Origin: Virgisporangium aliadipatigenens
GTDB lineage: Bacteria > Actinomycetota > Actinomycetes > Mycobacteriales > Micromonosporaceae
NCBI RefSeq assembly: GCF_016863615.1
Contig: NZ_BOPF01000038.1
Span: forward strand, 40,996 to 104,995
DNA length: 64,000 nt
Direction: 5' to 3'
Shown here piece by piece: positions 26,327-35,520 of the stretch (position 1 is the stretch's first letter; each line of letters starts with the position of its first letter). The notes below the pieces were generated by a model that did no database searches, had not been told where the DNA came from, and worked only from the letters and a program-made list of their open reading frames with translations. A program made the translations under genes and the position numbers.

Positions 26327-27529
26327 ATGGCTGCCGAGCTTCGCGTCGACCTGCTCACCCGGGAGTACCCGCCGGAGGTGTACGGCGGCGCGGGGGTGCA
26401 CGTCGAGTACCTCGCCCGGGACCTGCGCCGGCTCGCCGACACGCGGGTGCACGCGTTCGGCGGGGCGCGGGACGAGCCGGGGGTGACCGGCTATCCGGAT
26501 CCGGCGCAGCTCGCCGGTGCCAATGCCGCGCTGCGCACCATGGGCGTGGACCTGGCGATGGTGGCCGGCTGCGAGGGCACCGACGTGGTGCACAGCCACA
26601 CCTGGTACGCCAACTTCGCCGGGCACGTCGCGAAGCTGCTGTACGGGGTGCCGCACGTGGTGACCACGCACAGCCTGGAGCCGCTGCGCCCGTGGAAGGC
26701 GGAGCAGCTCGGCGGCGGCTACGCGCTCTCGTCCTGGGTCGAACGCACGGCGATCGAGGCCGCCGACGCGATCGTCGCGGTGTCGGCCGGCATGCGCCGG
26801 GACGTGCTGATGGCGTACCCGGCGGTGGATCCGGCCCGGGTGCACGTGGTGCACAACGGCATCGACACCGAGCAGTACGCCCCGGACCGCGGCACCGACG
26901 TGGTCGAACGCCTCGGCATCGACCTGTCGCGGCCGACGGTGACGTTCGTCGGGCGGATCACCCGCCAGAAGGGGCTGCCGTACCTGCTGCGGGCGGTGGA
27001 TCAGTTGCCGGCCTCGGCGCAGGTGGTGCTGCTCGCCGGTGCGCCGGACACGCCGGAGATCGCCGCCGAGGTGACGTCGCTCGTCGCCGGGCTGAAGCGC
27101 GACGGCGTCATCTGGATCGAGGAGATGCTGCCGAAGCGCGAGGTGATCCAGGTCCTGACGCACAGCACGGTCTTCGTGTGCCCGTCGGTGTACGAGCCGA
27201 TGGGGATCGTCAACCTGGAGGCGATGGCGTGCGAGACGGCCGTCGTCGCGACCGCCACGGGCGGCATCCCCGAGGTGGTCGCCGACGGCGAGACCGGGCT
27301 GCTGGTGCCGATCGAGCAGGTCCCGGACGGGACGGGTACGCCGGTGGACCCGGAGCGGTTCGCCGCGGATCTGGCCGCCGCGCTGACGGCGCTGCTGGAG
27401 GATCCGGCGCGGGCGGACGCCATGGGCAAGGCCGGGCGGCGGCGCGCGATCGAGCACTTCTCGTGGGGCTCGATCGCGGAGCGGACGCTCGACGTCTACA
27501 AAACCGCCCTGGGAAAGAGCGAGATCTAG
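26327..27529 (+). CDS. glgM: GT4 glycogen synthase / alpha-maltose-1-phosphate synthase
   Basis: 400 residues. It opens LRVDLLTREYPPEVYGGAGV, typical of actinobacterial GT4 enzymes such as M. tuberculosis Rv1212c (GlgM), which joins ADP-glucose to glucose-1-phosphate to give maltose-1-phosphate for GlgE. Annotations often call it glycogen synthase (glgA). The donor-site motif is VCPSVYEPMGIVNLEAMACE with the E-x7-E pair. ATG 26327 is preferred (AGGG at 26315-26318). An upstream in-frame ATG gives a poor N-terminus. Adjacency to glgC supports shared use of ADP-glucose. Its stop shares CTAG with the convergent lipoprotein. Confidence 0.9.
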   Translation: MAAELRVDLLTREYPPEVYGGAGVHVEYLARDLRRLADTRVHAFGGARDEPGVTGYPDPAQLAGANAALRTMGVDLAMVAGCEGTDVVHSHTWYANFAGHVAKLLYGVPHVVTTHSLEPLRPWKAEQLGGGYALSSWVERTAIEAADAIVAVSAGMRRDVLMAYPAVDPARVHVVHNGIDTEQYAPDRGTDVVERLGIDLSRPTVTFVGRITRQKGLPYLLRAVDQLPASAQVVLLAGAPDTPEIAAEVTSLVAGLKRDGVIWIEEMLPKREVIQVLTHSTVFVCPSVYEPMGIVNLEAMACETAVVATATGGIPEVVADGETGLLVPIEQVPDGTGTPVDPERFAADLAAALTALLEDPARADAMGKAGRRRAIEHFSWGSIAERTLDVYKTALGKSEI

Positions 27530-28236
27530 GCCTTCTGGCTACCCGGCGCCGACACCAGGGTCTTCGACGCGGGGATCAGCACCTTGGCGAGCAGTTCCTC
27601 GAGGAAGGGCTGCTTGGCGTCCGGGCCGCTGACCTCCACGGTGAGCGCGTTGGAGCCGGAGACCAGCCAGACCATGCAGTAGACGCTCTCGTCCGGGGCG
27701 CCCTCCATCGCCGTCTCGTAGCAGATCCCGTAGTGGCTGCTGTAGTCCGCGACGCCGTCGGGGACCTTGGCCGGGCCGAGAATCTTGTAGAAGTCGCCCT
27801 CGTTGGTGTTCCACCTGTCGCAGGTGTCGGCGACGCTCTTGGCGCTCTGCACCAGCTGCGCGTCCTCGGCCTTGGTGAACGAGTGTCCGGTCAGCACCAG
27901 CGTGAAGGTGCCGGCGGTCCAGAGGCGCCGGTGCGACGTGTGCTGGTACGGCTCGGCCCGGAGCGGTTTGCACAGCTTCGCGATCGGGTAGGTGCCGGCC
28001 TTGTCCTCCTGGATCGCCGCGCCCTGGTCGATCGCCTTGACGGCATCGGTGGCCATGAGCAGTTGCGCGGGCACGCTGGTCCCGGGGTTGGCCGCGCCGC
28101 CGGCCGACGCACCGGTCGCCGCGGCGCTCGGGGTGGCGCTCGGCGCGGCCGACTTGCCGCCGCCCTCGGCGTCGCAGCCGCTCAGGAGGAGCGCCGCCAC
28201 TGTTGCTGTGAGTATCGTCCGCCGCATGCTCCTCAT
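27526..28236 (-). CDS. putative lipoprotein
   Basis: About 236 residues. MRSMRRTILTATVAALLLSGC is a lipoprotein signal with lipobox LSGC (Cys21). A Ser/Ala/Gly-rich linker (about 25-55) leads to a globular extracytoplasmic domain with paired cysteines (KLCKPL, DTCDRW, GICYET, VYCMVW). It looks like secreted DUF3558-type lipoproteins in layout, but that comparison is loose. Start ATG 28236 or 28227 cannot be decided. The last codon overlaps the glgM-like stop, so no terminator separates the convergent pair. Confidence 0.75.
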   Translation of the reverse strand: MRSMRRTILTATVAALLLSGCDAEGGGKSAAPSATPSAAATGASAGGAANPGTSVPAQLLMATDAVKAIDQGAAIQEDKAGTYPIAKLCKPLRAEPYQHTSHRRLWTAGTFTLVLTGHSFTKAEDAQLVQSAKSVADTCDRWNTNEGDFYKILGPAKVPDGVADYSSHYGICYETAMEGAPDESVYCMVWLVSGSNALTVEVSGPDAKQPFLEELLAKVLIPASKTLVSAPGSQKA

Positions 28237-28418
28237 GAACGGATTGATACCGCACCGGTTCAATCCGCGGCGCAAGAGCCGGCAGTCGGCTAGATCACGA
28301 GTGCCGCGCCTTTCGATTGGGTAGTTATCACGAGCACTACAGCAAGGAAACGCGGTGGACACGTGCACTGGTCAGGCTCAAGGCCGCCCCGACAGCGATA
28401 CCTGGCGGTGAACACACT

Positions 28419-30953
28419 GTGACGGAGAGTCGACTGCTGACCGTTGGCGTGGAGGAGGAGTTCCACGTCGTCGACCGTCAGACCAGAGAGCTCGTGCCGC
28501 GCGCGGCGGAGATCCTCGAACGCCTCCCGGCCGAGTCGTACGCCGCGGAGATGCAACGCTCCGTGGTCGAGAGCAACAGCGCTGTATGCACTTCTCTCGA
28601 TGAGTTGCGCGCCGATCTGAACGGTTTGCGGCAGCGGGCGTTCGAGGTGACGGATCCGGCCGGGCTCGGCCTGATCGCCGCCGGAACGGTGCCGCTGCTG
28701 GACGCCGAGGCGCTGTGGATCACGCCGACGACGCGTTACCGGCAGATGCTCGACGACTACCAACTCCTCGCGCGTGAGCAGCTGATCTGCGGTACTCACG
28801 TGCACGTGGGCGTGCCGGACCGGGCGGCGGCCGTGATCGTCGCCGAGCGGGTCACGCCGTGGCTGCACCAGCTGCTGGCGCTGTCGGCCAGTTCGCCCTA
28901 CTGGATGGGCGAGGACAGCGGCTATGCCAGCACCCGTGCGCTGGTGTGGCAGCGCTGGCCCACGGCCGGCGGCACCGGCGGCGTCGGTTCGGCCGAGGAA
29001 CACGACGAACTCGTCGACGACCTCATCGCCTCCGGCATCATCAGCGACCCGCGGATGATCTACTTCGACGTTCGGCCGTCGGCGCACAAGCCCACCGTCG
29101 AGCTGCGGGTCCCCGACGCGTGTCCCGGCCTGGACGAGGTGGTGCTGATCGCGGGCCTGTTCCGGGCCCTCGTCGCCCGGGAGTTCGAGTCGTGGGAACG
29201 CCCTGCGCCTCCCGCGCCCAGGGCTCCGCTCCTGCGCGCGGCGATGTGGCGGGCGGCCCGTTCCGGGCTGGAGTCGGACCTGCTGGACCTGCCCTCCTCG
29301 CCGAAACCCGTGCCGGCGGCGGTGGCCGTGCGCCGGATGGTCGACGAACTGCGCCCCCAACTGGAGGCCGCCGGCGACTGGGGCATGGTCAACGAACTGC
29401 TCACCGAGACGCTCGGCCGCGGCAGTTGGGCGTCTCGGCAGCGCCGCGCCTACGAACGCCGCGGCCGCCTCGCCGACGTCGTCGACACCCTGCTCGCCGG
29501 CACCGGCGGGGACCAGCGCACGGCGCAGGTGCTGATCGGCGCCACGCCCACGCTGACCGGCTACGAGGGCACCGACGACGAGGCGTTCACGAACGGCTGG
29601 CCGCGCCCCGCCTACCGGCGCGTGATCGACGTGCTCTCCGGCCTCGGGCCGGCCGAACTGCGCAAGCGCGAGCAGGCCCGCGACGAGGAACAGCGCGCGC
29701 GGGGCGTCACGTTCAGCGTCAGCGGCGAGTCCTCGGTGCGACTGTTCCCGTTCGACCTGGTGCCTCGCCTGGTGGCCGCCGACGAGTGGAAGAGCCTGCA
29801 GGCCGGCCTGATCCAGCGCGCCCGTGCGCTGGACGCCTTTCTTCGGGACGTCTACGGCGAACGCCACGTGGTCCGCGACGGCGTGCTGCCGGCGTGGGTC
29901 GTCGACACGGCGCCCGGGCTCAAGCCGACCGGCGCCCTGATGCCCCGAACCGGCGTGCGCGCGCACGTGGCGGGCATGGATCTCGTCCGGGACCACAGCG
30001 GCTGGCACGTGCTGGAGGACAACCTGCGGGTGCCCTCCGGCATCGGCTACGCCTTGCAGAACAGGCGGCTGTCGAGGAGCGTGCTGCCCGAGTTGCCCGT
30101 TCCACCGGGGCTGTTGGATCCGGAGTCGGCGCCGAAACTGCTGCGACAGGCGCTCCTGGACGCGGCGCCGCCGAAGGCGCAGGACGCGCCGAGACTCGCG
30201 GTGCTCAGCGCGGGGCCGAGCGACTCCGCGTGGTTCGAACATCAGCTCCTCGCCGAGGAGATGGGCGTGCCGGTGGTGCGCAGCACCGATCTCCTGGTCG
30301 ACGACCGCATCGTCTACCTGCACAAGGGCGGGTCGCGCAAGCGGATCGACGTGCTCTACCTGCGGGTCGACGAGGACCACCTGCTGCACGCGCCCGGCGC
30401 CGACGGCGCACCGCTCGGCCAGGCGCTCCTCGCGGCGGGCTGGGCCGGCACGGTGACGCTGGCGAACGCCCTCGGCAACGGCGTCGGCGACGACAAGGCC
30501 ATCTATGCATATGTCGACCGGTTCATCGGGTACTACCTCGGCGAGCAGCCGCTGCTGAACTCCGTGCCGACCTACCTGTGCGGGGTGCCGGAGCAGCGCG
30601 CCGAGGTGCTGGACCGGCTGGATCAGCTGGTGTGCAAGCCGGTCGACGGGTACGGCGGCGACCGGGTGGTGATCGGCCCGTCGGCCGACGAACCGGAGCT
30701 GCACGCCCTGCGCCAGCAGATCCAGGCGGCGCCGCACCGGTGGATCGCGCAGGAGGTGGTGCGCCTGTCGACCACCCCGGTCTTCGACGGGAGCCGGTTG
30801 GTGCCGCGGCACGTGGACCTGCGGGCGTTCGTGTTCCAGGGCAGCGAGGCCGTGGTGGCGCCGGCCGCACTGACGCGGGTGGCGCCGGCCAACAGCATGA
30901 TCGTCAACTCGTCGCGCGGCGGCGGCTCGAAGGACACCTGGTTGACGGGCTGA
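28419..30953 (+). CDS. carboxylate-amine ligase (GCS2) fused to circularly permuted ATP-grasp
   Basis: 844 residues from GTG 28419. The first half (about 1-370) is a glutamate-cysteine-ligase-type domain: TVGVEEEFHVVDRQTRELVP, CGTHVHVGVPDR and VELRVPDACPG. The second half (about 410-840) is a type 2 circularly permuted ATP-grasp with HVLEDNLRVPSGIGY, KPVDGYGGDRVVIGP and a PRHVDLRAFVFQG end. Both halves form amide bonds by activating carboxylates with ATP. It is followed 20 bases later by an asparagine-synthase-type amidotransferase and then an S9 peptidase. This is a likely operon making an amidated peptide or osmolyte. The exact substrates are unknown; single-gene alternatives such as glutathione-like synthesis seem less likely given the neighbours. 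Confidence 0.85.
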   Translation: MTESRLLTVGVEEEFHVVDRQTRELVPRAAEILERLPAESYAAEMQRSVVESNSAVCTSLDELRADLNGLRQRAFEVTDPAGLGLIAAGTVPLLDAEALWITPTTRYRQMLDDYQLLAREQLICGTHVHVGVPDRAAAVIVAERVTPWLHQLLALSASSPYWMGEDSGYASTRALVWQRWPTAGGTGGVGSAEEHDELVDDLIASGIISDPRMIYFDVRPSAHKPTVELRVPDACPGLDEVVLIAGLFRALVAREFESWERPAPPAPRAPLLRAAMWRAARSGLESDLLDLPSSPKPVPAAVAVRRMVDELRPQLEAAGDWGMVNELLTETLGRGSWASRQRRAYERRGRLADVVDTLLAGTGGDQRTAQVLIGATPTLTGYEGTDDEAFTNGWPRPAYRRVIDVLSGLGPAELRKREQARDEEQRARGVTFSVSGESSVRLFPFDLVPRLVAADEWKSLQAGLIQRARALDAFLRDVYGERHVVRDGVLPAWVVDTAPGLKPTGALMPRTGVRAHVAGMDLVRDHSGWHVLEDNLRVPSGIGYALQNRRLSRSVLPELPVPPGLLDPESAPKLLRQALLDAAPPKAQDAPRLAVLSAGPSDSAWFEHQLLAEEMGVPVVRSTDLLVDDRIVYLHKGGSRKRIDVLYLRVDEDHLLHAPGADGAPLGQALLAAGWAGTVTLANALGNGVGDDKAIYAYVDRFIGYYLGEQPLLNSVPTYLCGVPEQRAEVLDRLDQLVCKPVDGYGGDRVVIGPSADEPELHALRQQIQAAPHRWIAQEVVRLSTTPVFDGSRLVPRHVDLRAFVFQGSEAVVAPAALTRVAPANSMIVNSSRGGGSKDTWLTG

Positions 30954-30973
30954 ACGACGGATAGGGAGAGCGC

Positions 30974-32746
30974 ATGTGTGGCTTCGCGGGTGAGATCAGG
31001 TTCGACGGCGACAGGGCCGACCTGGAGGCGGTGCGCCGGATGAGCCCGTGCCTGACCGCGCGCGGGCCCGACGGGTCCGGGGAGTGGGCGCACGAGCGTT
31101 TCGCGCTGGTCCATCACCGGCTGAAGATCATTGACCTGTCCGCGGCCGGTACCCAGCCGATGACCGACCCCGACCTGGGTCTGACGCTGGTCTTCAACGG
31201 CTGCATCTACAACTACAAGCAGCTCCGCGCGGAACTGGCCGGCCTCGGCTACACCTTCCGGTCCACCTCCGACACCGAGGTCATCATCAAGGCGTTCCAC
31301 GCGTGGGGTGCGCGGTGCGTCGACCGGTTCTACGGGATGTTCGCGTTCGCGATGGTCGAACACGAGTCCGGGACGGTGACGCTGGCCCGCGACCGGCTGG
31401 GGATCAAGCCGCTCTACCTTTCGGAGAAGGCCGGGCGGCTGCGGTTCGCCTCCACGCTGCCGGCCCTTCTCGCCGCGGGGGACGTCGACACGTCGATCGA
31501 CCCCGTCGCGCTGCACCACTACATGACGTTCCACTCCGTGGTGCCGGCGCCGATGACGATCCTGCGGGGGATCCGGAAGCTGCCGCCGGCCACCATTCGC
31601 GTGTACCGGGCGGACGGCTCCTTCACCGACGAGGTCTACTGGCGGCCGTCGCACACGCGCTCGGGCATCAAGACGGCCGAGGAGTGGCGCGAGGAGGTGC
31701 TCGCCGCGCTGCGGGTCGCCGTCGACCGGCGGACCGTCGCGGACGTGCCGGTGGGTGTGCTGCTCTCCGGCGGGCTCGACTCCAGCCTCATCGTGGCCCT
31801 GCTCGCGCAGGCCGGGCAGCCGGGGCTGACGACGTTCAGCATCGGCTTCGCCGCCGCCGGCGGGGAGTCCGGGGACGAGTTCGAGTACTCCGACCTGATC
31901 GCGCGGGAGTTCGGCACCGTGCACCACCAGATCATGATCAGTGCGGACCGGTTCATCCCGGCCGTCCACCGCGCCGTCGACGCCATGTCCGAGCCGATGG
32001 TCAGCCACGACTGCGTCGCGTTCTACCTCCTGTCGGAGGAGGTGTCGCGGCACGTCAAGGTCGTGCAGTCCGGTCAGGGCGCGGACGAGGTCTTCGCCGG
32101 GTACAGCTGGTATCCGCCCCTCGCCGATGTTCCGCGGGAACGGTGGGTGGACGCCTACGCGGCCGAGTTCTTCGACCGGCCGCACCGTGACCTCGTCGAG
32201 CAGCTCGGTCCACAGTGGACACCGGCCCGCGACTTCAGCCGGGAGTTCGTCGAGGCGCACTTCGGGCAGCCCGGCGCCGACACGGCGGTGGACGCGGCGC
32301 TGCGCCAGGACAGCACCGTGATGCTGGTGGACGACCCGGTCAAGCGGGTGGACAACATGACGATGGCGTTCGGGCTGGAGGCGCGTGTACCTTTTCTCGA
32401 CCACGAGGTGGTGGAGCTCGCGGCGGCGATCCCACCGGAGTTGAAGCTCGCGGAAGGGGGCAAGGGCGTGCTGAAGGCGGCGTCCCGGGGCGTGGTTCCG
32501 GACAAGGTCATCGATCGGCCCAAGGGGTATTTCCCAGTGCCCGCGATCCGGCACCTGTCCGGGCAGCTGCTCGACGACGTGCGGGACGCGCTGGGCGCGC
32601 AGGCGGCACGGGACCGTGGGCTGTTCCGCCGGGAGTACGTCGACGAGCTGCTCTCCGACCCGAACAAGCACCGCACCACGCTCGACGCGAACGCGCTGTG
32701 GCAGCTCGGCCTCCTGGAGCTGTGGCTCCAGCGCAGGGGCGTATGA
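30974..32746 (+). CDS. asparagine-synthase-family amidotransferase (N-acetylglutaminylglutamine amidotransferase-like)
   Basis: 590 residues. Cys2 after the initiator is the class II glutaminase nucleophile (MCGFAGEIRF), RGPDGSGEW (31-39) and the NGCIYNYKQLR region build that domain, and the synthetase PP-loop is SGGLDSS (265-271). Length and the late motif GYFPVPAIRHLSG fit the amidotransferase that amidates N-acetylglutaminylglutamine in Sinorhizobium and Pseudomonas rather than AsnB. GGGAG lies upstream of the ATG. It should move glutamine's amide ammonia to a carboxylate made by the preceding ligase. The next gene, a peptidase, completes a trio analogous to the NAGGN trio. Confidence 0.85.
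   Translation: MCGFAGEIRFDGDRADLEAVRRMSPCLTARGPDGSGEWAHERFALVHHRLKIIDLSAAGTQPMTDPDLGLTLVFNGCIYNYKQLRAELAGLGYTFRSTSDTEVIIKAFHAWGARCVDRFYGMFAFAMVEHESGTVTLARDRLGIKPLYLSEKAGRLRFASTLPALLAAGDVDTSIDPVALHHYMTFHSVVPAPMTILRGIRKLPPATIRVYRADGSFTDEVYWRPSHTRSGIKTAEEWREEVLAALRVAVDRRTVADVPVGVLLSGGLDSSLIVALLAQAGQPGLTTFSIGFAAAGGESGDEFEYSDLIAREFGTVHHQIMISADRFIPAVHRAVDAMSEPMVSHDCVAFYLLSEEVSRHVKVVQSGQGADEVFAGYSWYPPLADVPRERWVDAYAAEFFDRPHRDLVEQLGPQWTPARDFSREFVEAHFGQPGADTAVDAALRQDSTVMLVDDPVKRVDNMTMAFGLEARVPFLDHEVVELAAAIPPELKLAEGGKGVLKAASRGVVPDKVIDRPKGYFPVPAIRHLSGQLLDDVRDALGAQAARDRGLFRREYVDELLSDPNKHRTTLDANALWQLGLLELWLQRRGV
32209..32220. repeat. palindrome TCCACAGTGGAC (amidotransferase gene)
   Basis: Read as gg-T-CCA-CAG-TGG-AC (P-Q-W), a different frame from the S33 copy. 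Confidence 0.7.
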
Positions 32747-32786
32747 GCGCGGCCTGGCGCCGGTCCGGCGCTTGCGCGGGCAAAGC

Positions 32787-34661
32787 ATGACGGCCGCCGT
32801 CGGGGCCGCTGTCCGGCCGGCCCACACCGTCGTTGATCCGGACGTGGACACGTTCGACTTCGGGAGCTGGGGTCCCTCCCTCGCGCCCGACGGCACGCGG
32901 ATGGTCTTCGTCTCCGACCGCGACGGGCAGCCGCGCGCCTGGCTCGGCCGGGACGAGCCCACCGCGACACCGCTGCCCACCGGCGACGAACCCGTCGTCG
33001 GCGTCGCCTGGTCGCCCGACGGCGCCTGGATCGCCTGCCGGATCGCGCCGGGCGGCGCCCCCCGCCACGAGCTGTGGATCATCCGGCCGGACGGGGCCGG
33101 GCTGCACCAGGTCGGCGGCTTCGGCGCGGGGAACAGCGAGTTCGCCGGCTGGGTCGAGGTCAACGGCGTCTCCTACCTCGCCGCCACCGAGATGTCCGAG
33201 GAATGGCGGTCGGTGCTGATCGAGCCGGAGTCCGGCGCCTCGACCCCGCTGCTCACCGCCGACCTGACCATCGTGCTGGACGTCAGCCGGGACGGGCGCT
33301 GGGTGCTGTTCCGCAGCGGGCCGCGCAGCAAGCGGCACCTGGAGATCCTCGACCTCAAGGAGGGGCGAAGGCGCCGCCTGCCAGCCAAGGCCGGGGCGGA
33401 CGGTTCGACGGAACGGGCGTCGTTCGCGCCGGACAGCAAGGTCGTCTACGCGCGCACCGACGTCGACGGCGAACTGGCCCGCCTGGTGGCCATCCCGGTG
33501 CGGGGCGGCGCCTCGCGCACCCTCGCCGAGCGGCCCGACGCCGAGTTGGAGGACTTCGCCGTCGACGTGCAGGGCAGCACACTCGCCCTGCTGTGGAACG
33601 TCGCCGGACGCAGCGAGCTGACGCTGTTCGACCCGAAGCGGCGCACCGAACATCCGATCGAGCCGCAGCCCGGGGAGATCGTGGCCGGCGTGGGCTTCGC
33701 CCGGGGCGGTCGGGTGATGGCGTTCTGCGTGGAGGGCCCGGGGTCGCCGCGGACCATCTGGCGCGTGCGCGTCGTGGGAGCCGAGGCGGCGCCGATCGAT
33801 CAGCCGCGTGTGCGACCCGACGCGGTGCGGCCGGTGCTGCACCGGTTCGCGGCGGCCGACGGGCTGGGGCTCACCGGCTGGTGGTACCCGCCGGCGGGGC
33901 CGGGGCCGTTCCCCACGATGATCAGCCTGCACGGCGGGCCGGAGGCGCAGGAGCGGCCGGGCCACCATCCGCTGTACGAGCGGCTGACGGAGGCCGGTGT
34001 CGCGGTCTTCGCCCCGAACGTGCGCGGCTCCGCCGGGTTCGGGCGGTCGTTCGTCAACGCCGACAACGGGGCGCTGCGGCACGCGGCCATCACGGACGTG
34101 CGCGACTGCGTGTCTTACCTGACCGGGAACGGCCTCGCGGACAGCGCACGCATCGGGGTGATGGGCCGCTCCTACGGCGGTTACCTGACGCTCGCGGCCC
34201 TCGTGACGTTCCCGGAGCTGTTCGCGCTCGGGGCGCCGACGTGCGGCATGTCGGACCTGCTCACGTTCTTCGCGCACACCGAGCCGTGGATCGCCTCGGC
34301 GGCGGTGAGCAAGTACGGCGACCCCGAACGCGACACCGAACTGCTGCGCGAACTGTCGCCGCTGCGCCGCATCGACCGCCTGCGCGTGCCGCTGCTCATC
34401 ACCCACGGCGAGAACGACACCAACGTTCCGCTGAACGAGTCGGAGCAGCTCGTGCGGGCATTGCGCGAACGCGGGATGCCGCACCGGTATCTCCTGTTGC
34501 GTGGCGAGGGGCACGACTTCCTGCGTCAGGAGAACCGCGAACTCTTCATCGCGACGTCCGCGTCGTGGATCGCCGCACGGCTCGGTCTGTCAGAGCTTTC
34601 CGAAGACGTCGACCACGCGGTGTCCGAGGCGCCGCGAGAAGGCGTCGACGAAACGCGGTGA
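32787..34661 (+). CDS. S9 prolyl-oligopeptidase-family peptidase
   Basis: 624 residues. An N-terminal seven-bladed propeller (about 25-360; repeats such as PSLAPDGTRMVFVSD) precedes the alpha/beta-hydrolase. The triad is Ser462 (GRSYGGY), Asp544 (GENDTNVP) and His576 (GEGHDF). There is no signal peptide, so it is cytoplasmic and would hydrolyse short peptides. It starts 40 bases after the amidotransferase on the same strand, in the place where a peptidase of another family sits in proteobacterial NAGGN clusters. Its 3' end overlaps the convergent gene by 72 bases. Confidence 0.9.
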   Translation: MTAAVGAAVRPAHTVVDPDVDTFDFGSWGPSLAPDGTRMVFVSDRDGQPRAWLGRDEPTATPLPTGDEPVVGVAWSPDGAWIACRIAPGGAPRHELWIIRPDGAGLHQVGGFGAGNSEFAGWVEVNGVSYLAATEMSEEWRSVLIEPESGASTPLLTADLTIVLDVSRDGRWVLFRSGPRSKRHLEILDLKEGRRRRLPAKAGADGSTERASFAPDSKVVYARTDVDGELARLVAIPVRGGASRTLAERPDAELEDFAVDVQGSTLALLWNVAGRSELTLFDPKRRTEHPIEPQPGEIVAGVGFARGGRVMAFCVEGPGSPRTIWRVRVVGAEAAPIDQPRVRPDAVRPVLHRFAAADGLGLTGWWYPPAGPGPFPTMISLHGGPEAQERPGHHPLYERLTEAGVAVFAPNVRGSAGFGRSFVNADNGALRHAAITDVRDCVSYLTGNGLADSARIGVMGRSYGGYLTLAALVTFPELFALGAPTCGMSDLLTFFAHTEPWIASAAVSKYGDPERDTELLRELSPLRRIDRLRVPLLITHGENDTNVPLNESEQLVRALRERGMPHRYLLLRGEGHDFLRQENRELFIATSASWIAARLGLSELSEDVDHAVSEAPREGVDETR

Positions 34662-35297
34662 CAGTTCGGGCCAGTTCCAGAAGGTGAAGCCCAGGTGGCC
34701 GAACGCCCACGGTGGCGCCCATTGCCAGTCGTTCAGGCTCACGTGCACGCCGCAGTGCTCGCACGGGTGGTGGTTGTCGCCGAGGCCGCTGCTCCAGCCG
34801 CTGATGACGGTGGACAGTTCGTCCCAGTGGGCGTTCGGGTTCCAGTGTTCGTCGATGAGGTCGGTGACGGAGCCGCAGAGCGGGCAGGTGATGGCGGCGG
34901 CCTCCAGTGACGTGAACACGTTGTGGCTGCTGGAGATCACCTCCACGCCGTTGGTGTAGCGGTCCATGAGCGAGGGTTCGGGCTTGGCGACGGCGATCGC
35001 GTAGTTGGGACCGGGCCGGTATCCACCGGCGTCGCCGTAGGTGCAGTCGCTGCGCTGGGGCTCGATGACACCGCTGTCCACGAGCCAGTTCACGACGGAG
35101 GTCGCGAGGTGTGGTGCCTCGTCGGGCGTGGCCTCCACGTCGGCCAGAGTTTCGTAAAAGTCCCCCACGCTGAGCGACGGTACCGATACGCCGTGGTTCG
35201 TCAAAGGCTTGAACAATGGGGGTCCGGCGCGGCGTGGTCCGTTTTGGGCGTCTGACCACGGAAAGTAATGGTCAGCGGTGATCAACAGCGGGCGCAC
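34590..35297 (-). CDS. hypothetical protein with CxxC zinc-ribbon pair
   Basis: About 235 residues. Two CxxC knuckles (CPLCG and CEHCG, about 50 residues apart) suggest one zinc site. The C-terminus is rich in tryptophan and phenylalanine (WQWAPPWAFGHLGFTFWNWP), which gives coding-like composition. The first 110 residues are non-basic and helical. The start is uncertain; GTG 35297 is the furthest. The last 24 codons overlap the S9 peptidase gene on the other strand. No family is recognised and the function is unknown. Confidence 0.6.
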   Translation of the reverse strand: MRPLLITADHYFPWSDAQNGPRRAGPPLFKPLTNHGVSVPSLSVGDFYETLADVEATPDEAPHLATSVVNWLVDSGVIEPQRSDCTYGDAGGYRPGPNYAIAVAKPEPSLMDRYTNGVEVISSSHNVFTSLEAAAITCPLCGSVTDLIDEHWNPNAHWDELSTVISGWSSGLGDNHHPCEHCGVHVSLNDWQWAPPWAFGHLGFTFWNWPELSPRFVDAFSRRLGHRVVDVFGKL

Positions 35298-35493
35298 AGG
35301 CCGCGCGCAGGTCGCCGAAAGGTGAAACTTTCACCTCCGGGGCGGGGTCCCCCGGTGTGCGCAGACCGCACCAGCGCAGGCATTCCGTCGGGAATGAACG
35401 GCGTTCAGCGCATTGCTCGTTTGCGATGGACGAATGGGCTCCTACGCTGTTCGCCATCAAGGGCGCTCCTTCACCCCTGTCACGTTCTGTGGC

Positions 35494-35507
35494 TGGGAGC
35501 GCTCCCA
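35494..35507. promoter_or_regulatory. CebR operator (TGGGAGCGCTCCCA)
   Basis: An exact 14-base palindrome identical to the CebR box of Streptomyces, 13 bases before the cellulase start and overlapping its ribosome-binding region. In known species CebR represses until cellobiose or cellotriose binds it. The same logic is inferred here. Confidence 0.9.
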
Positions 35508-35520
35508 AGTAAGGAGTTCA

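Noticed and set aside
32743..32790. 15-codon frame starting at the ATGA overlap with the amidotransferase stop
   Set aside because: It ends at the S9 peptidase start without a family or ribosome-binding site; probably chance.
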